64,000 nt of DNA from Zelopaecilomyces penicillatus (lineage: Eukaryota; Ascomycota; Sordariomycetes; Hypocreales; Pseudodiploosporaceae): contig VCCP01000003.1 of the NCBI GenBank assembly GCA_005765155.1, forward strand, positions 1,054,001 through 1,118,000, read 5' to 3'. The notes beneath the pieces were generated by a model. It worked only from the letters and a program-made list of their open reading frames with translations, was not told the origin of the DNA and ran no database searches. Positions 1 through 12,497 of the stretch are shown one piece after another (positions within the stretch are counted from its first letter, which is position 1; every line of letters starts with the position of its first letter). Position numbers and translations under genes: made by a program.

Positions 1-3000
1 TTAGTTGGTCACGATCCACAGGAACATAATTTTTCGACAGCCAATTAGAATAGAGGATAGGTCCGCCCAGTGCCTTCTCTTGATCCATGGTGGGGAAGAA
101 TTCGAGGGCAATTCGTCGCACATTGTCATCAGTCCACTTGCGTTCCTCTTCGTCGACGAGACGATCCTGGAAAAGTCGCAGCGCTTCGTGTGCCCAGATG
201 CGGATAAGACCTTCAAGCGACAAATTCTCCAGTGGCTTGATTGCCTCGTACACACCTCTTACCCAACGAGTAAGTTCACGTGGACTGTATACATAATGCG
301 GTTGAATCTTGGGCGTAAACCTCTTCTGGGACTCAAGATAGAGTCTAACCATGGCGTGGGTAAGTGGTTCGGCGTAGCCACGAAGTGCGGGGATGATTTT
401 GAGAACCGCCGAGTTGAATGTGCCGTAAATTTGGTTGAGAGACAGCTCACCAGGATAATCAACCATGATAAGCGGTGCGTGTCGGAGGAATCTGGCCCCA
501 AGAGGGGTACGTCCAGCATCGGTAGGGGGGTTACAAGCTCCAACAAACTGGATACGGTCAAGAGTAACCCAGGACTTGTCAGAAGTTCTCCAGAAACCAT
601 TGTGCTCAACAAGCTGCCGCAAAAACGAGATTGCACGCTGAGTGCCATACTTGTCTGGAGCTGGCAAGTTGATCTCGTCACAGAAGACAACAAGCCAGCG
701 GCCGATTTGAGTGGGCGAGAGCAAGACTCCATTGAGCGTCTTCTTATACTCACAGTACTGCTCAAATGTTTTGATGAGAAGATCGGGTGTTGTTGCACTA
801 GAGAAATTGAGTCCAACAACCTCCATGTTTGGCAGCTTACGAAGAGCGCTGAAGAGTGTCATTGTTTTACCAGAACCTGGTGGGCCACAAAGCAAGAGTG
901 GCTTATGCTCTGCAAGCCACGAGTACAAGACATCTTCATGGCGAACAGTGTCGAGGGTTGGAATGACCACATCTGTTTGAATGATGGAATGAGTGTTGAC
1001 CTCGATGCTTGGAACTTGGTTCTGCCATGACGTCCATTCGGCCTTGGGCAGATCAACATCAAAGTCGATAAGTGAGCTAGTGCCATCAAGGGGTGGTGAG
1101 CCAAACGTAGCGAAAGCGCAAATATCGTCACCAAAGGCTTTACGGTCTTGGAGTGGACAATCACCAGTAAACGCCCAGACTAGCGCAAGAAGAAGCTTCT
1201 TTGATATGAAAGCCTCAACCTGTTCAGGTTCCAAGGTGAAGTCTGAATGTTGTGCGTTGTACTCAATAATGTCTCGAACAACCTTGTTCAGCAGAGAAAA
1301 GACGGTGTTGAGCACGCGAGCAACGGTAAAGTCCATAATGTGGTTGTACGTCTGAGCACGCTCCAGGGCCTGGAGAACAAAGTCCCCGGAAGTCAATAAC
1401 ACAGTAAGCAGATCTGCGGCCTGGCCCTGTACGGCCAAGGTTTTGGCTGGGCTCTGTCCTGTCGCGACGCTATCCTCATCCAGATCTTCAAATGGCACGC
1501 TGCGCAGAGTCTCAAGATAATTGGTGACCATCATGTTTGGTGACACAGTGTCTTCGCTGAACCAAACCATACCACATCGACTAACAGTGGCCAGAGTCGC
1601 ATATTTCAAGGTCTCCACCTCGAACATGATCCGAACGTTGGGCGGCAAGTTGAGACGCTCACCATTGGGTAGGGTAAGTAGCTTGTTGTCGTCAAGGACA
1701 CTGTTCAAATTCTCAACCCACTCTGGATCAACATCACCATCAAAGACAATCCAGTGTCTCTTGGAGTCTTCTCCACGAAGGTTATCGACAATCTTGCGGA
1801 GAATGCTAGTGAAGAGACCATCGGTCCACTCTCGAGTGGTTGAATCAAGATTACCATAGAGGGCCTCCTTGGACATGACCTTGGAATCAATGACATGAGA
1901 GACACCTTCAACATTTTCGACCTTTTGCATTGCGTCAAGCAAAAGTCTCCAAGCGGCAGATTTTCCGGTACCCGAGTTACCAACCATCATGACACCGTGA
2001 TGAATATTCTGGATTTGATAAAGCTGAAGCACTTTCGTCATCCACAATTCTGTGACAACAAGATGCCTCTCGGCCGCAAGGGTGCGAATAGCGTCCTCCA
2101 GAGCATATAGATTTGCAGGCACATACTGAATACCTGGGAAACAATCCTCTTCCACTCCGGTCATGATGTCTACATCAGATTTGATGAGCTTGGGGGCAAT
2201 TGTTTCCCGGATGCTCTGTACAATAATTTCGGGCTCAACGAGTTCTGCTGCGCCTAATTTTCCATCCAACAGGCGGGCACGCTTGAGACCGCCAGAGCTG
2301 ACAAGGACACTCTTGAGAGCACGCAGACCAAAGTCGTAATGTGCTTGTTTCGATAGCTGTTTCGCACACTTGTCGAAGAATGGGACCGTTTGTTTAGAAA
2401 GTTGTTTCGCTTGGTTGAAGCCTTGGGAGTACAGCATGACTTCGGCAATTAGTTCCTTGTCTGGCTTTGACATCGCCACACTTCGGAAGAGCTTCTTCAA
2501 ATTGTCTGGCAAATTAGAACGGCCAGCATATCCGGGATTCATCGTAATGAATATGCCAGTGTTCTCGTTAACACGGAGTTGACGGCCCACCAGGTCAATT
2601 TGTGACTTTTCATCTTCCACACCTTGCTTCAAGCCCAGTTGAATGTTTTGGATCTGTTGCGACACGGCGGATAAAATTCTTTCTTCAAGACGATTAAACT
2701 CATCAAAGCAACCCCAAGCACCCACCTGGCAAATACCTAGGAAGATACGACCCATGGCTTGAAAGTCAAAGGTATCGTCACAGCAGAAGACCAGAGTGAA
2801 TCTTCCAAGCTGCACACCCAGAGCCTTGACAGACTCTGTCTTTCCCGTACCGGCAGGGCCATATGGGGAGCCTCCCAACCGTTGACAGAGTGCTTGCGTG
2901 AGGGTAAGGAAGCATCGATCAGTAAGTGGTGTTCGAACCAAGCGATCCGGGACACCCAAATACTCGAAGCCATAGTTGAGCTTGGAGTTGGCCATCTTAA

Positions 3001-6000
3001 TATGCAGGCGTTGGAGGAAATTGCCTTCTGGGACATAGATATATCGCATTTGGAGCTGCCAGAGGTAATGGTTTGGAGAATCAGCTCGGAGATTGATAAG
3101 TTTCTCAATCACGTCGCGTTGATGAACACATTCCGTAATCATTTGTTCGCATTTCTTTCGCTGAATAACCTCCAAGTCACCCAGCACAGTCTCGGCAAGA
3201 ACACGAAGAACTTGTACCTCCTGATCAAACAATGCCTGTAGCGACTGGCCGTTTGCGACAAGCGAATTCTCTACAGAGGTTGTCCAGGCAGCCTGAGCTG
3301 CGAGAACAACAATCTGGCTGGGGAAAGCATCCATGAAAGCGACCAGAGCAGTAGAATCAATCTCATCCGCCTCAAATATGGGCGCATACTGCTCGATGGC
3401 CTCAGCAAGCAATTCTGCAAGTGTGTACTTCATTCCATTCTCTAGCAACGCCAGCCAGTCATTGATTCTGGGCGTCTTGGTCAGGGAGATCTCCTTGCTT
3501 AGTTTGACAGCCTCGCCTTCCTTTGAAGTGAAGCCAGAGATAACCGTCTCATCATCCATGATTAGACCAGACAAGCCAGCAAACATCTTCTTGAAGTGCT
3601 TGGCAATACGAAGTGTGTCGTTGCTGTTACCAATCATCTCCAAGAGATCTTCATCACCCACAAAGTAGAATCGGGGAAAAGAAACTCTCTCCTTCTCCAG
3701 ATATTCACCGAGAGCCTTTTGGATTTTGTTCAACATTTCCGCCAAACGTTCGAGAGACTTCTGGGCGTTGGGGATGTTCAAAACATCCAATACATAAGGT
3801 GTCTTGTTGGCCTTTTTCATGACGGCCAAAAATTCACTGTTGATGTTCTGGAAGCGACCGGACTCAATGGGCAGAAGATGCTTGATATCCGCATTTCCTG
3901 TGAAGACTCCTTCCAAGTAGACCCATTGACGCTGAACGTCAATCCAGACATCGAACAGAACGTGAACACGGTTTAGTTTGTCCTCCCAGGAGACAGCATC
4001 TTCTTCGAATTCCTTATAATAGGGTGAATGTTTCATAGCTTGCAAAGAGTTCAAGTTTTCGCTGCACTTGGCAAAGAGGTCATCCCAGCCACGGATAAGT
4101 CGACACTTGTTCTGATAGCTGATCATTTCAAGCGCATAATTTTGCCAAGTCTCACGAACCTGTTTAAGGAACTCCTCTAATGCCATTTCACCTTGTGCTT
4201 GGGCAATAATGTCCTTGACAATGACTTCGGTTGCAACAAGGTTGAGATCCCATACATCACCAAGAGTCATTGAGCTAGGGGAGAACCGCTTTTGTGGCTT
4301 GATCTGCTTGTAGATCTTGTGCCAATGCCGCTCTCGAATAGCATCAGATTTCAAATCAGACAGAATGGGATTGACCTTGAGAAAGCCTCGCAGAATTCCT
4401 TGGACATGCTCGAAAGCAGCGTATTGTCGCATTCTGCTGGGCATTTCCTTGGTGCTTTTAATGAGGTCATCCACCTTCGATCTAATCTTACGTGGCTGAA
4501 CTGCAGTCCAAAGAATATCACGGGTCTCATTCAGACTTGCCCAGATGGTAGACAAGTTTGACCAAACAGAGCGGAAATCTCGAACTTCCTCAAGTGTAGC
4601 GTCTAAAGAACTGTCAGAGTGGCCAGGAATATCCAGCGCCTCTCTCGCTTTGACGACTTGGTGGAATTCATGTTGTAAGCTGGTAATTCGTGTTTCAAAG
4701 GTGCTGAGGGTCGCAGATGCAACATCGGGCTGAATGGTTCCAGAAACGGGCTTTTCTTCGTTCCATTGGGCTACAACTTCGGAGATTTTGTCAGCAATCA
4801 GCTTGTCCTGAGCGGCTATGTTTGCTCGCATGGCGTCGGACTGCTCTTCCATAATCCTAGACTTCTTGTCCAGAATTTCCTTGAGCGCTTCCCATTGGCT
4901 GTCGATCTGTTCAATGTGCAACCAGTCGCTTGGGAAGGGATATCGCTGCCTTACAAGAGTGGACTGGCCCTGACGGAACATGTCAATCTCGGGTGCCCAC
5001 AGCTTGGCGTTGCGTCTACAGCTCTGAACAGCAGTGATGAACTGAACTGCTTGTGCCGTGGAGGATGTATCGGAGCTTTGGCCTTCAAGATCTTTGCGGG
5101 CTTTCTCAATGGCAGCATTAACATCTCGCATGCGATTTCCGAGTCGGTTAGCAAATTTATGTAGGATCTCTTGTTGCCACTGGTCATATTTGGCGTTAAC
5201 CTTGGTTTGGACCTGGTCGTAGTCGATGGTGATGTGCCCAAATGAACGGCTCACTTCCTGTGTGTCAAACGTTGCTCGAACCTTACGAATGTCATGAAGA
5301 CACTCCAGCCATCTTGGTAGGTTGTCGCCCAGCATGTCATAAACTTGATCAGACTGCAGGTCCCAAAGAGACTGGAACTGAAGCCACTTGTCCACGTAAA
5401 CACTGACATCCTGAAGCTTCTTGTCCGTCGAAATGTAAACGCGGCGAAGCATATCGGCGCATTCAGATGGCAGATCCGTGAACCGGGGCTCCTCCACTAC
5501 GACAGTATTTAAGCTCATCTGATAACGCGAAGCCTTGATCTTTCGCAGGTCACAAACAATGCCTAGCCACTCATGGAAATGAAGGAACCAGCTAGCTCTT
5601 GCGAATTCCAAGGGGGGGTCAAGATAAATGACTTGGTTGCGCATTGTAATCTCGAGAATAAGTCGCTTCATTATTGGCCCTTGCTTAGCCTCCTCATCGG
5701 CAAATTGCTTGCGTCTACTATCGTCGACATTTTCTTCCTCAAACGCAATGATCCAGGCCTGAATAGCGGTATGGAGACGTTCTAGGAGGATAGCCTGGAC
5801 TTTGTCATTCAAGCCACGCACCCAGAAATCAAGATTGGCATACTGCTCCAAATTGAGCTGGTCAACAGCAGCCTGAATTACATCTAAGCGAGACTGGAAT
5901 GCAGCAGCTTCATAAGGGCATGACCCAAGCTCCTTCAAGGCCTGTTCGACAGTTGCGTGGATAAAGCTTAAGGATAGGGTCTTGGATTGAAGGACCGACA

Positions 6001-8760
6001 CAGCCGCTGAAAAGCCCCAAATGAACATTCCGTGCTTACTCTCGGTGTTTTTGGTAAATCCGAATGTGGTATTACCAGCAAGAAGTGGTCGAGCTTGCCT
6101 CTGATCCGCATAGTAGAGTTCGTGAGAATTGATAAATGACTCCCAGCGCAGCGGTACACCCTCACTAATTAGCTTGTAGACATCATTACGATATCCATTC
6201 AGCAAGTCGGACTCCTCTCCCATGGCAGAGATTTGTCGCATGATCTGAGAGAGAGTTCGAACGCCTTCCATTAGACTAACAGCGTATGGATAAACCCTTT
6301 TCGCATCTTTGGACACGGTAGTAACCACATGTGGAACGCCGTACGATTGCCAGGTCAAATTTCTGGTTTCCTTGAACAGGGTGATAATCTGTGGGTCAAA
6401 ATTCACAGCAAGCTCAAGGATACCTCCTGCAGACCTCACTCGATTAATGTCGAAGAGTTGCCCTGAGATGGAAATTTTCCGACGACTGACATCTGCAAGC
6501 CAAGCTTCGTAGATCCTTCCAGTGTCGAGTTTGTTTTTGAAGAGCTCGCTCTCTTCCTGGAGCTTGTGGCCTTCGGCATGTAGAGTCCAGTCGGGGCCAA
6601 GTACCGCCTCAACCTTCTTCATATATCCTTCCAGCTGAAATTCGATTTGGCGGGCCCAGATGATGGCTCCAGAGACGGGGGGGAGATCACGCAGCTGGGC
6701 CATGGCGTGAGCCTCCGAATGGCCATACTGCTGTTTAAAGCGCTCATGCAATCCGTTGATGGCTTGCTTGACATGGTCCATCAGCTGATTTTGGTACTCC
6801 TGGATGGCACCACGAATCTTGGGCCGCACAAACAGAGCATTGAACTTGGAGAAGACGCGGAACATCTCGTTGGCTGTCTTGGCAGTGGCCAATCGATCTC
6901 TCAGCCTGGCAATGATGGAGTTTTCAACTCTCGTGGTGCGTTCATTATAGAGATTCTCTGCTTGCGCCCAACGTTCCTTTCCTCCATCTGTAACATCTAG
7001 AAGGTCAACATTCTGCAAAGCCTCCCAGGCGCGTTTCACTTCCTCCACGGCATCAACGTCGCCCATCTCCTCCATAACGGCGCCGCCAGTCTCGGAAGCC
7101 TCCGCACCGCCTGGGCCCGATGACTTGGGCCCCAGCACGTTAATAATGGTGCGCTGCAGCTGCTCATGATTATCACGAAATGTGCCCACGTACTTGATCC
7201 TTGACTCAAGTTCCGAGTGCTTCTTGTTCACTCGAATAGGAATACGTTTCTCATTTCTTCGAAGAAGAACAACTCGGCACAGATTAGTGAACTCCTTGAC
7301 ATTGTTTTCCCACGTTTCGAAGATCCCGTCGCATGTTCCCATGATGCTCTGGAATTCAGGGTAACCGAGGCTAACCATCTCAGTACCAGGCAGCAAGCGA
7401 TGAAGCACATCATTCAGATCGGCTGAGATTGCCTCAACAAGAGAAAGAGCTCTCCGAATCGGATACGGGCAGATTCTCAACTTCTTTGTCAGGTGCGCAA
7501 AGACTTGGCTCAGAGCTTCTTGAACTTTGGAGAGAGATGTTGCAGATAGTAGCTCATCCAGGGGAAAGTCTCGCATCAGCTGATTGTATTTCTGGACCTT
7601 TTCCATGGCCTCTTTTAAGCCAGTATCTGCTGTGAAGCTCACAGTGGCCTGGAAACGCTTGGCCTGCTTCAGAATTTCGAGGGTCAACAACACTCCTTCA
7701 CTTCGCAACTGGCTCTCGATATTCTCCAGGGCTGACTCCATTGACAACCAAAAGTTGACTTCCTGGCTGGCTGTGCTGAACTCTTGGCTAACGTTGGGTG
7801 AGGTCTCTCTAGTCATCTTTGTAATGCCCTGGATTGATTTGATCCAGGTGTTCACATTTGCTTGAAGCTTGTTTAAAAAGGAGCTATCCTGAAGCAGGTT
7901 CGTCGGAATCGCGTCCATAGAAGGTCGGCTGTGGTGCAACTCGGCGTCGTCCAGAACATTTTGAATTAGGGAGTGAAAAGTCAAAGATATCTCGGGAATA
8001 TCAACATTCTGCTGCAGGTGCAGGAGACTCAGCTCCAAATCATTAAGCCTCTTCTTGGTGACTGGTATGCCGGTCTTGGCGTCGATATCGGCACGTCCTC
8101 TGGATCCGTTTGCAAGCTGTTGGCCCCTAGTGTTGGCATCGAAATATGGCACCAATGCATGGTGCACTTGAGAATGAAGAATCTCCCACGGGGAGACGGA
8201 GACGCCCTGCTCCCCGGAGGCAGCATTCAGAGAAGCAGGACCAGGCAAATTAGTAATAAATATTTGTGATGTCAACGGTCGGGACGGGTCGATAGCTTGT
8301 GGTGCCTTGAGCAAGACCAAAGAGGCAACAGTTGTTGCCGTCGAGATAATTTCGGTGGTGAGAGTGTATTCGTAGGTGTAGAGGACTGCATCGTTTTGAG
8401 AAAGTCAGATGAGGATCAGCAGAGCCGTTGGTAGCTTGGCATCATAACGGACTAAGGAAAGGAGCACTTACCAGCATTTTCGTTACCATTCTCAACAGGC
8501 CCAGATTGGACAACATCTTTCTGGATATACAGAACATTCAGGGTATCATTCGCAAAGCGCGTACATCGTGAAACAGTGTCGCTATATTGAGCTTCATGTA
8601 ACAAGCTTCCTGCCAGCTGGAGCTCCTCCCGCGATGCGCCGAGAGCAATCTCGCAAACAGCTGCAAGGTGGTCGACCACGCGTTGAGGCTCGATGGTTGG
8701 GAACGGCGCTGGTGTGACGCCGTTGGCACCCGAGCCCTGCGCAGCGGGGGACACCTCCAT
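1..8760 (-). CDS. nudA: Cytoplasmic dynein heavy chain, 5' part (runs off the left edge)
   Basis: Motor subunit of cytoplasmic dynein, the minus-end-directed microtubule motor that moves nuclei and endosomes in hyphae. Exon 1 is 8760-8472. A GTAAGT donor and a CAG acceptor define an 86-nt intron (8386-8471). Exon 2 is open from 8385 to base 1 and gives 2,891 residues in the window. Three AAA+ P-loops lie in one frame: AAA1 GPAGTGKT with Lys near residue 1945, AAA2 GNSGTGKS near 2238 and AAA3 GPPGSGKT near 2603. Their spacing matches cytoplasmic dynein-1 closely. The N-terminal 1,400 or so residues are the tail, followed by the linker. The window ends in the stretch just before AAA4 (SNWLSKNYVPVDRDQL), so AAA4-6, stalk and C-terminal domain are outside. 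The start is the first ATG (MEVSPAAQG). Fungal dyneins are about 4,300-4,400 residues, so about two thirds of the gene is here. No frame break was seen at the points checked. Confidence 0.97.
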
Positions 8761-10283
8761 GGCGGTGGAGGTCTGGGTTCTGCGAGAGACAGAGAGAGAG
8801 AGAAAGGAGGGAAGCTTTACGCGAAATCGGTCATCTCCAGAGACGTCGGACTCGCACAGGAACGGATCGTGGGTGGTGGTGGGGCCACGGGGGGTGGAAG
8901 CGAAGGGATAGCAAGAGTCGTGGGACCGGAATTCAGGGGAAAGCGAAGCTGCAACAGCGGTTGGGAGCTACTCCGTACTTCGGCCGATAAGGAGCGTTCT
9001 TGGTCGGTGAGTGTTGAGGTACAGGTGAGGAAAACAGGAACCGTGGTCGTCGGTGCAGTCTCGCTTCGTCGTGGCGATGATGGTAATCAAGAAGAAAGAG
9101 GAGATGGGTGTTCGTGGGCTCAAGAAGCTACTTGCGTCATGCAAAAGGGCGGGAATGGGGGGATGGGCAGCTTTTTGGGTAACGAACGCAGCTTAAAGAT
9201 TTCGCAGCCCGAAGATAAGGCACAATGTCACTAACGCGACCCAAGAAACCCTTGTCGTCGCGACCGCATTTGGTGTCAGGAGAAAAGGTGGGCGGCCAGC
9301 GGTGGGGACGTGGCCAGCACACATTTCGCTTTCAGTGGGGGAAGTGCCGCCGCGTCTGATTGGCTGTCCGGGGCTCGCCCAATGCAGGGGTCGTTGGTGT
9401 TGTTGCTCAGAACAGGTAGACGGATAGTTGTCGATGGGGGTGCTAATACTAAGCTAAGGTAGATTGGACAAGGCTGATCCCTCCGCTATAAAATGGCATA
9501 ATTAATGGGAAATACAGTAAAGCGACGAAGCGATGGCGGTTTCTAGTTTGACTAATATCTGGAAATCAGGAACCCGGGTCACAAGCTTTACTACCTAATA
9601 GTACTCCGTAGGTATCAAGCAATTAACAAACGGGTTCATATTTCCCACAAGGACATCGTACAAGCTTGGGAAAACACCGCGGATCTGAAACGACGCCATC
9701 CATCGCAATCAATTTAACTTGTATCTGCATTTCATCCACAAACGCCAGGGACCAACAGATTGCTACTGCCTAGGTCCAGGGATCCCATAAATTAGCAGCC
9801 TGCTAGATCAACAACCACAAGGGGTTAGATCCTGCATATGACAAACATGGCAAAAGTGAAGAACATGTACAACCAGGGTTCAACAGGGCCCGTCATAGAA
9901 ACTTCAAAAAGAGATCGTAGTGCTACCCGTCTAAAAGCATTCCTCTTGACACACCCCTACATACAAACTCCCAAAATGCGGCTACCTACAGGTAATACAT
10001 TTAGCCACAACATGTGGCGACGCCCCCTTTCCCCTCCCCCTAGTTGATCCATTCAAAGCAAATAATCACAATCAAAACCATCAAAAAGCATGTGATGCCT
10101 GAGCATTTGTCTTCCCACAGGTTCCCTTTTGGACAAGCGACATCGTCGCATCACAAAGCATCCACCAAAACCCCCCCAACCAAACAGAAAACGCCATCAT
10201 AGAAGCCAGTCATGGCCTGATTCGCCCATCTACCTCTCGCTTCGTCATACAGATCAAGACCAATGTGCAAAATGGGCGGGTCA
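8761..10283. other. Intergenic: dynein upstream region and 3' flank of the FAR1-like gene
   Basis: The two flanking genes are in tandem on the minus strand. The part next to 8760 should hold the dynein promoter and 5' UTR, with a GA-rich tract around 8785-8815. The part next to 10283 should hold the 3' UTR of the glutamine-rich gene. Short open frames here have no family resemblance and were not called. Confidence 0.6.
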
Positions 10284-12497
10284 TCAAGCTATTGGATTGC
10301 CCCCGATGGCTGACCCTCCCTCGACGCCAGCCAGTCTCTCTCTTTGAACCATGACTCTCTGGTTACATATGTCGATAAACATCTCAAACTTTTTGATGAG
10401 CTTGTCTTTCTCTTCCAGCTTGGCCTTCAGCGCATCGATTTCGTTTTGTTTTTCTACTTTCTCATCTTCCACTTTTTTCAAGTCCTCGCGTGCTTTTGCC
10501 AGCTCCCGCCGAAGATCCGCACGAATCCTATCCTCAGGTGACTGTGCAGGTTTGGTGTAAATCGCCGGTCGGTTCTCCGCTAGGCCTGTAGCTACTTTCT
10601 GCGGGTTGCGATTAATGGCAGCCCGAGCGTTATAGATATCTCGGGGAAGCAGATGGCAGTCTGGGTTATCTGTCTGAAGGATTTGCAGCGTCTCGGATAC
10701 ACCAGCGCCTAATTCCTTTGTGAGTGGAGGTTCTACTTGGTTTGAAAAGAATGTCAGAGAGTGTGGGGAAATTCAAAACTTTAAAATCGGCGATCAAAGC
10801 TTACCGTTCTCTTTGAGCTGCTTTACTGCAGCCACCATCTTGCTATCAAGCTTTCTCGCGGCGGGATGATGTGAGGGGCTTTCACTCGGTCCGTGATTGT
10901 GCTGCAGGTGGGTCGGATCTGGTCGATAGCGGATTGTCCATTGAGTTCGCTGCTCAATGGCGAAGAAGCCAAAGGGGCAGTCGCATTTTCGGGACGATGT
11001 TTTGCGTTTTCGAAACTCGGGACTGACACGGCTTGGCGGTTTACCGGCCCTGTCGCATACAAATAGGACTTTCTTTAGCCCAGGCACTGTCTTTTTTGAT
11101 CGCCCGATGACGATAGCATAGCCTACAGATGTACAGTAGCGCAAGACAGCCTTCTGCACAGCTTCCAACGTCGGGTAACTTCCTCCCTCGGGGGGTGGCG
11201 ACATCATCTCCCCCATGGGTTGAGAGGGAACGTATGAAGCATCGTTGAGGAGTTTGTTAGACTCAAGAGTAGAAGCCTCATCATCGCCATCCTGGTGTCC
11301 ATCCATATCCATTTCCTCTCCTTGAATCCCATCGTGCTCTTGAGCAATGGCTTCAGTTTGCTGCTGTGCTTGCGGCTGGACTTGTTGTTGTTGTTGTTGC
11401 TGCTGTTGTTGTTGGGCCGGCTGCTGAGCCTGCTGTGCCTGCTGTGGTACTTGTTGCTGGGCCTGCTGTTGCACCTGCTGCTGCTGTACCTGCTGTTGTG
11501 GCTGTGACTGGGCCGGTGATTGGGTTAATTGCTGCTGCCGCGGAGTTGACTGTTGCTGTTGCTGCGGCCTAGACTGGTGAGAATGGTGTGCTGAGTCTGA
11601 CTGGTGTTGTACATGATGACTTTGGTGGCTCTGTTGCTGCCCTTGATGTGCTTGGTGCTGCTGTTGTTGCTGCTGGTGTTGAGCATAGGGTTGATGTGAA
11701 TGCTGCTGGTGTTGGTGTTGTTGCTGGTGCTGCTGCTGCTGCTGCTGGGCCTGCTGGGCTTGCTGAGCTTGCTGAGCCTGTTGAGCCTGCTGGGCCTGTT
11801 GAGCTTGCTGAGCCTGCTGGGCTTGCTGTGCCTGCTGAGCCTGCTGAGCTTGTTGGGCCTGCTGAGCCGCCTGTTGTGCTTGTTGCTGAGCCGCCTGTTG
11901 GGCCTGTTGTTGAGCCGCCTGCTGGGCTTGCTGCTGGGCCTGTTGCTGAGCTTGTTGCTGGGCATGCTGCTGAGCATGTTGCTGAACCTGATGTTGGTGC
12001 TGATGTTGCTGTGTATGGTGTTGTGGGTGATGTTGTTGCGAGTGGCTTTGATGCCCAGACAGCTGTTGTTGGGCTGAATGCTGTTGATGATGGTGTTGCT
12101 GGTGTGACAGGATGGTGTCATGTTGAACAGATTGACTCATGGAACCTGGGAACATCATGGGAGGCGGATTCGGCATCTGCTGGCGTGGTGGAATCGTCCG
12201 CTGGCGTGATACATTAAGAGCATTGGAAACATGATTAGGAGTCCGTGACGGGCCATTGCCAACGTTTCCATTGACCGAAGCGGTTGTGTTGAAGAGGTGC
12301 TGAGAATATGCGCTCTGGGGTGGCTGCTGAGGAGGGTATGCCTGGGACTGATAGGGCGACGCGGCGTGAGGCGCTGGAGACTGCTTATTTGGCTGGTGAT
12401 TCGCGTGTGTCGGAGGGAAGCCAGCGTTGCGTCTGAGGCCGGCCTGGGAGAAGTTCAAGCCATGCGCGTTTGATCCCGATGGGCCCAGGGCGGACAT
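10284..12497 (-). CDS. Glutamine-rich protein with FAR1/WRKY-GCM-like zinc domain
   Basis: Two exons, 12497-10805 and 10732-10284, are joined across a 72-nt intron (donor GTAAGC, acceptor TAG, phase 1) and encode 713 residues. Residues 1-110 are low-complexity N/P/Q/S. Residues about 120-420 are an extreme Q/A/H tract made of repeated QQA units. Residues about 440-540 form a compact domain (YPTLEAVQKAV, VLFVCDRAGK, CDCPFGF, HLQHNHG) whose C-x(n)-C-x-C...H-x4-H pattern fits the FAR1 or WRKY-GCM zinc fold, a DNA-binding module related to Mutator-like transposases. The C-terminal 65 residues are a charged coiled coil (KLEEKDKLIKKFEMFI). No transposase catalytic domain follows, so a transcription regulator is more likely than an active transposase. 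The function is inferred; no named orthologue is recognised. The start is the ATG at 12497 (MSALGPSGSNAHG). Confidence 0.85.
11380..12110 (-). repeat. Poly-Gln/Ala coding low-complexity tract
   Basis: A run of CAG/CAA with interspersed GCC/GCT codons, read on the minus strand, encodes long QQAQQA and QAQQAQ units plus His-Gln stretches. It lies inside the glutamine-rich gene. The opposite strand reads as Leu/Ala/Gly-rich open frames, which are artefacts of the repeat. Confidence 0.9.

Noticed and set aside
5..1030. 341-codon open frame on the plus strand
   Set aside because: It lies antisense to the dynein AAA3 to pre-AAA4 region, where the minus strand carries unmistakable dynein motifs; an artefact of coding composition.
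11588..12217. 209-codon plus-strand frame rich in Ala, Val, Gly and Glu
   Set aside because: It is the complement of the CAG/CAA-rich Gln tract; repeats make every frame open.
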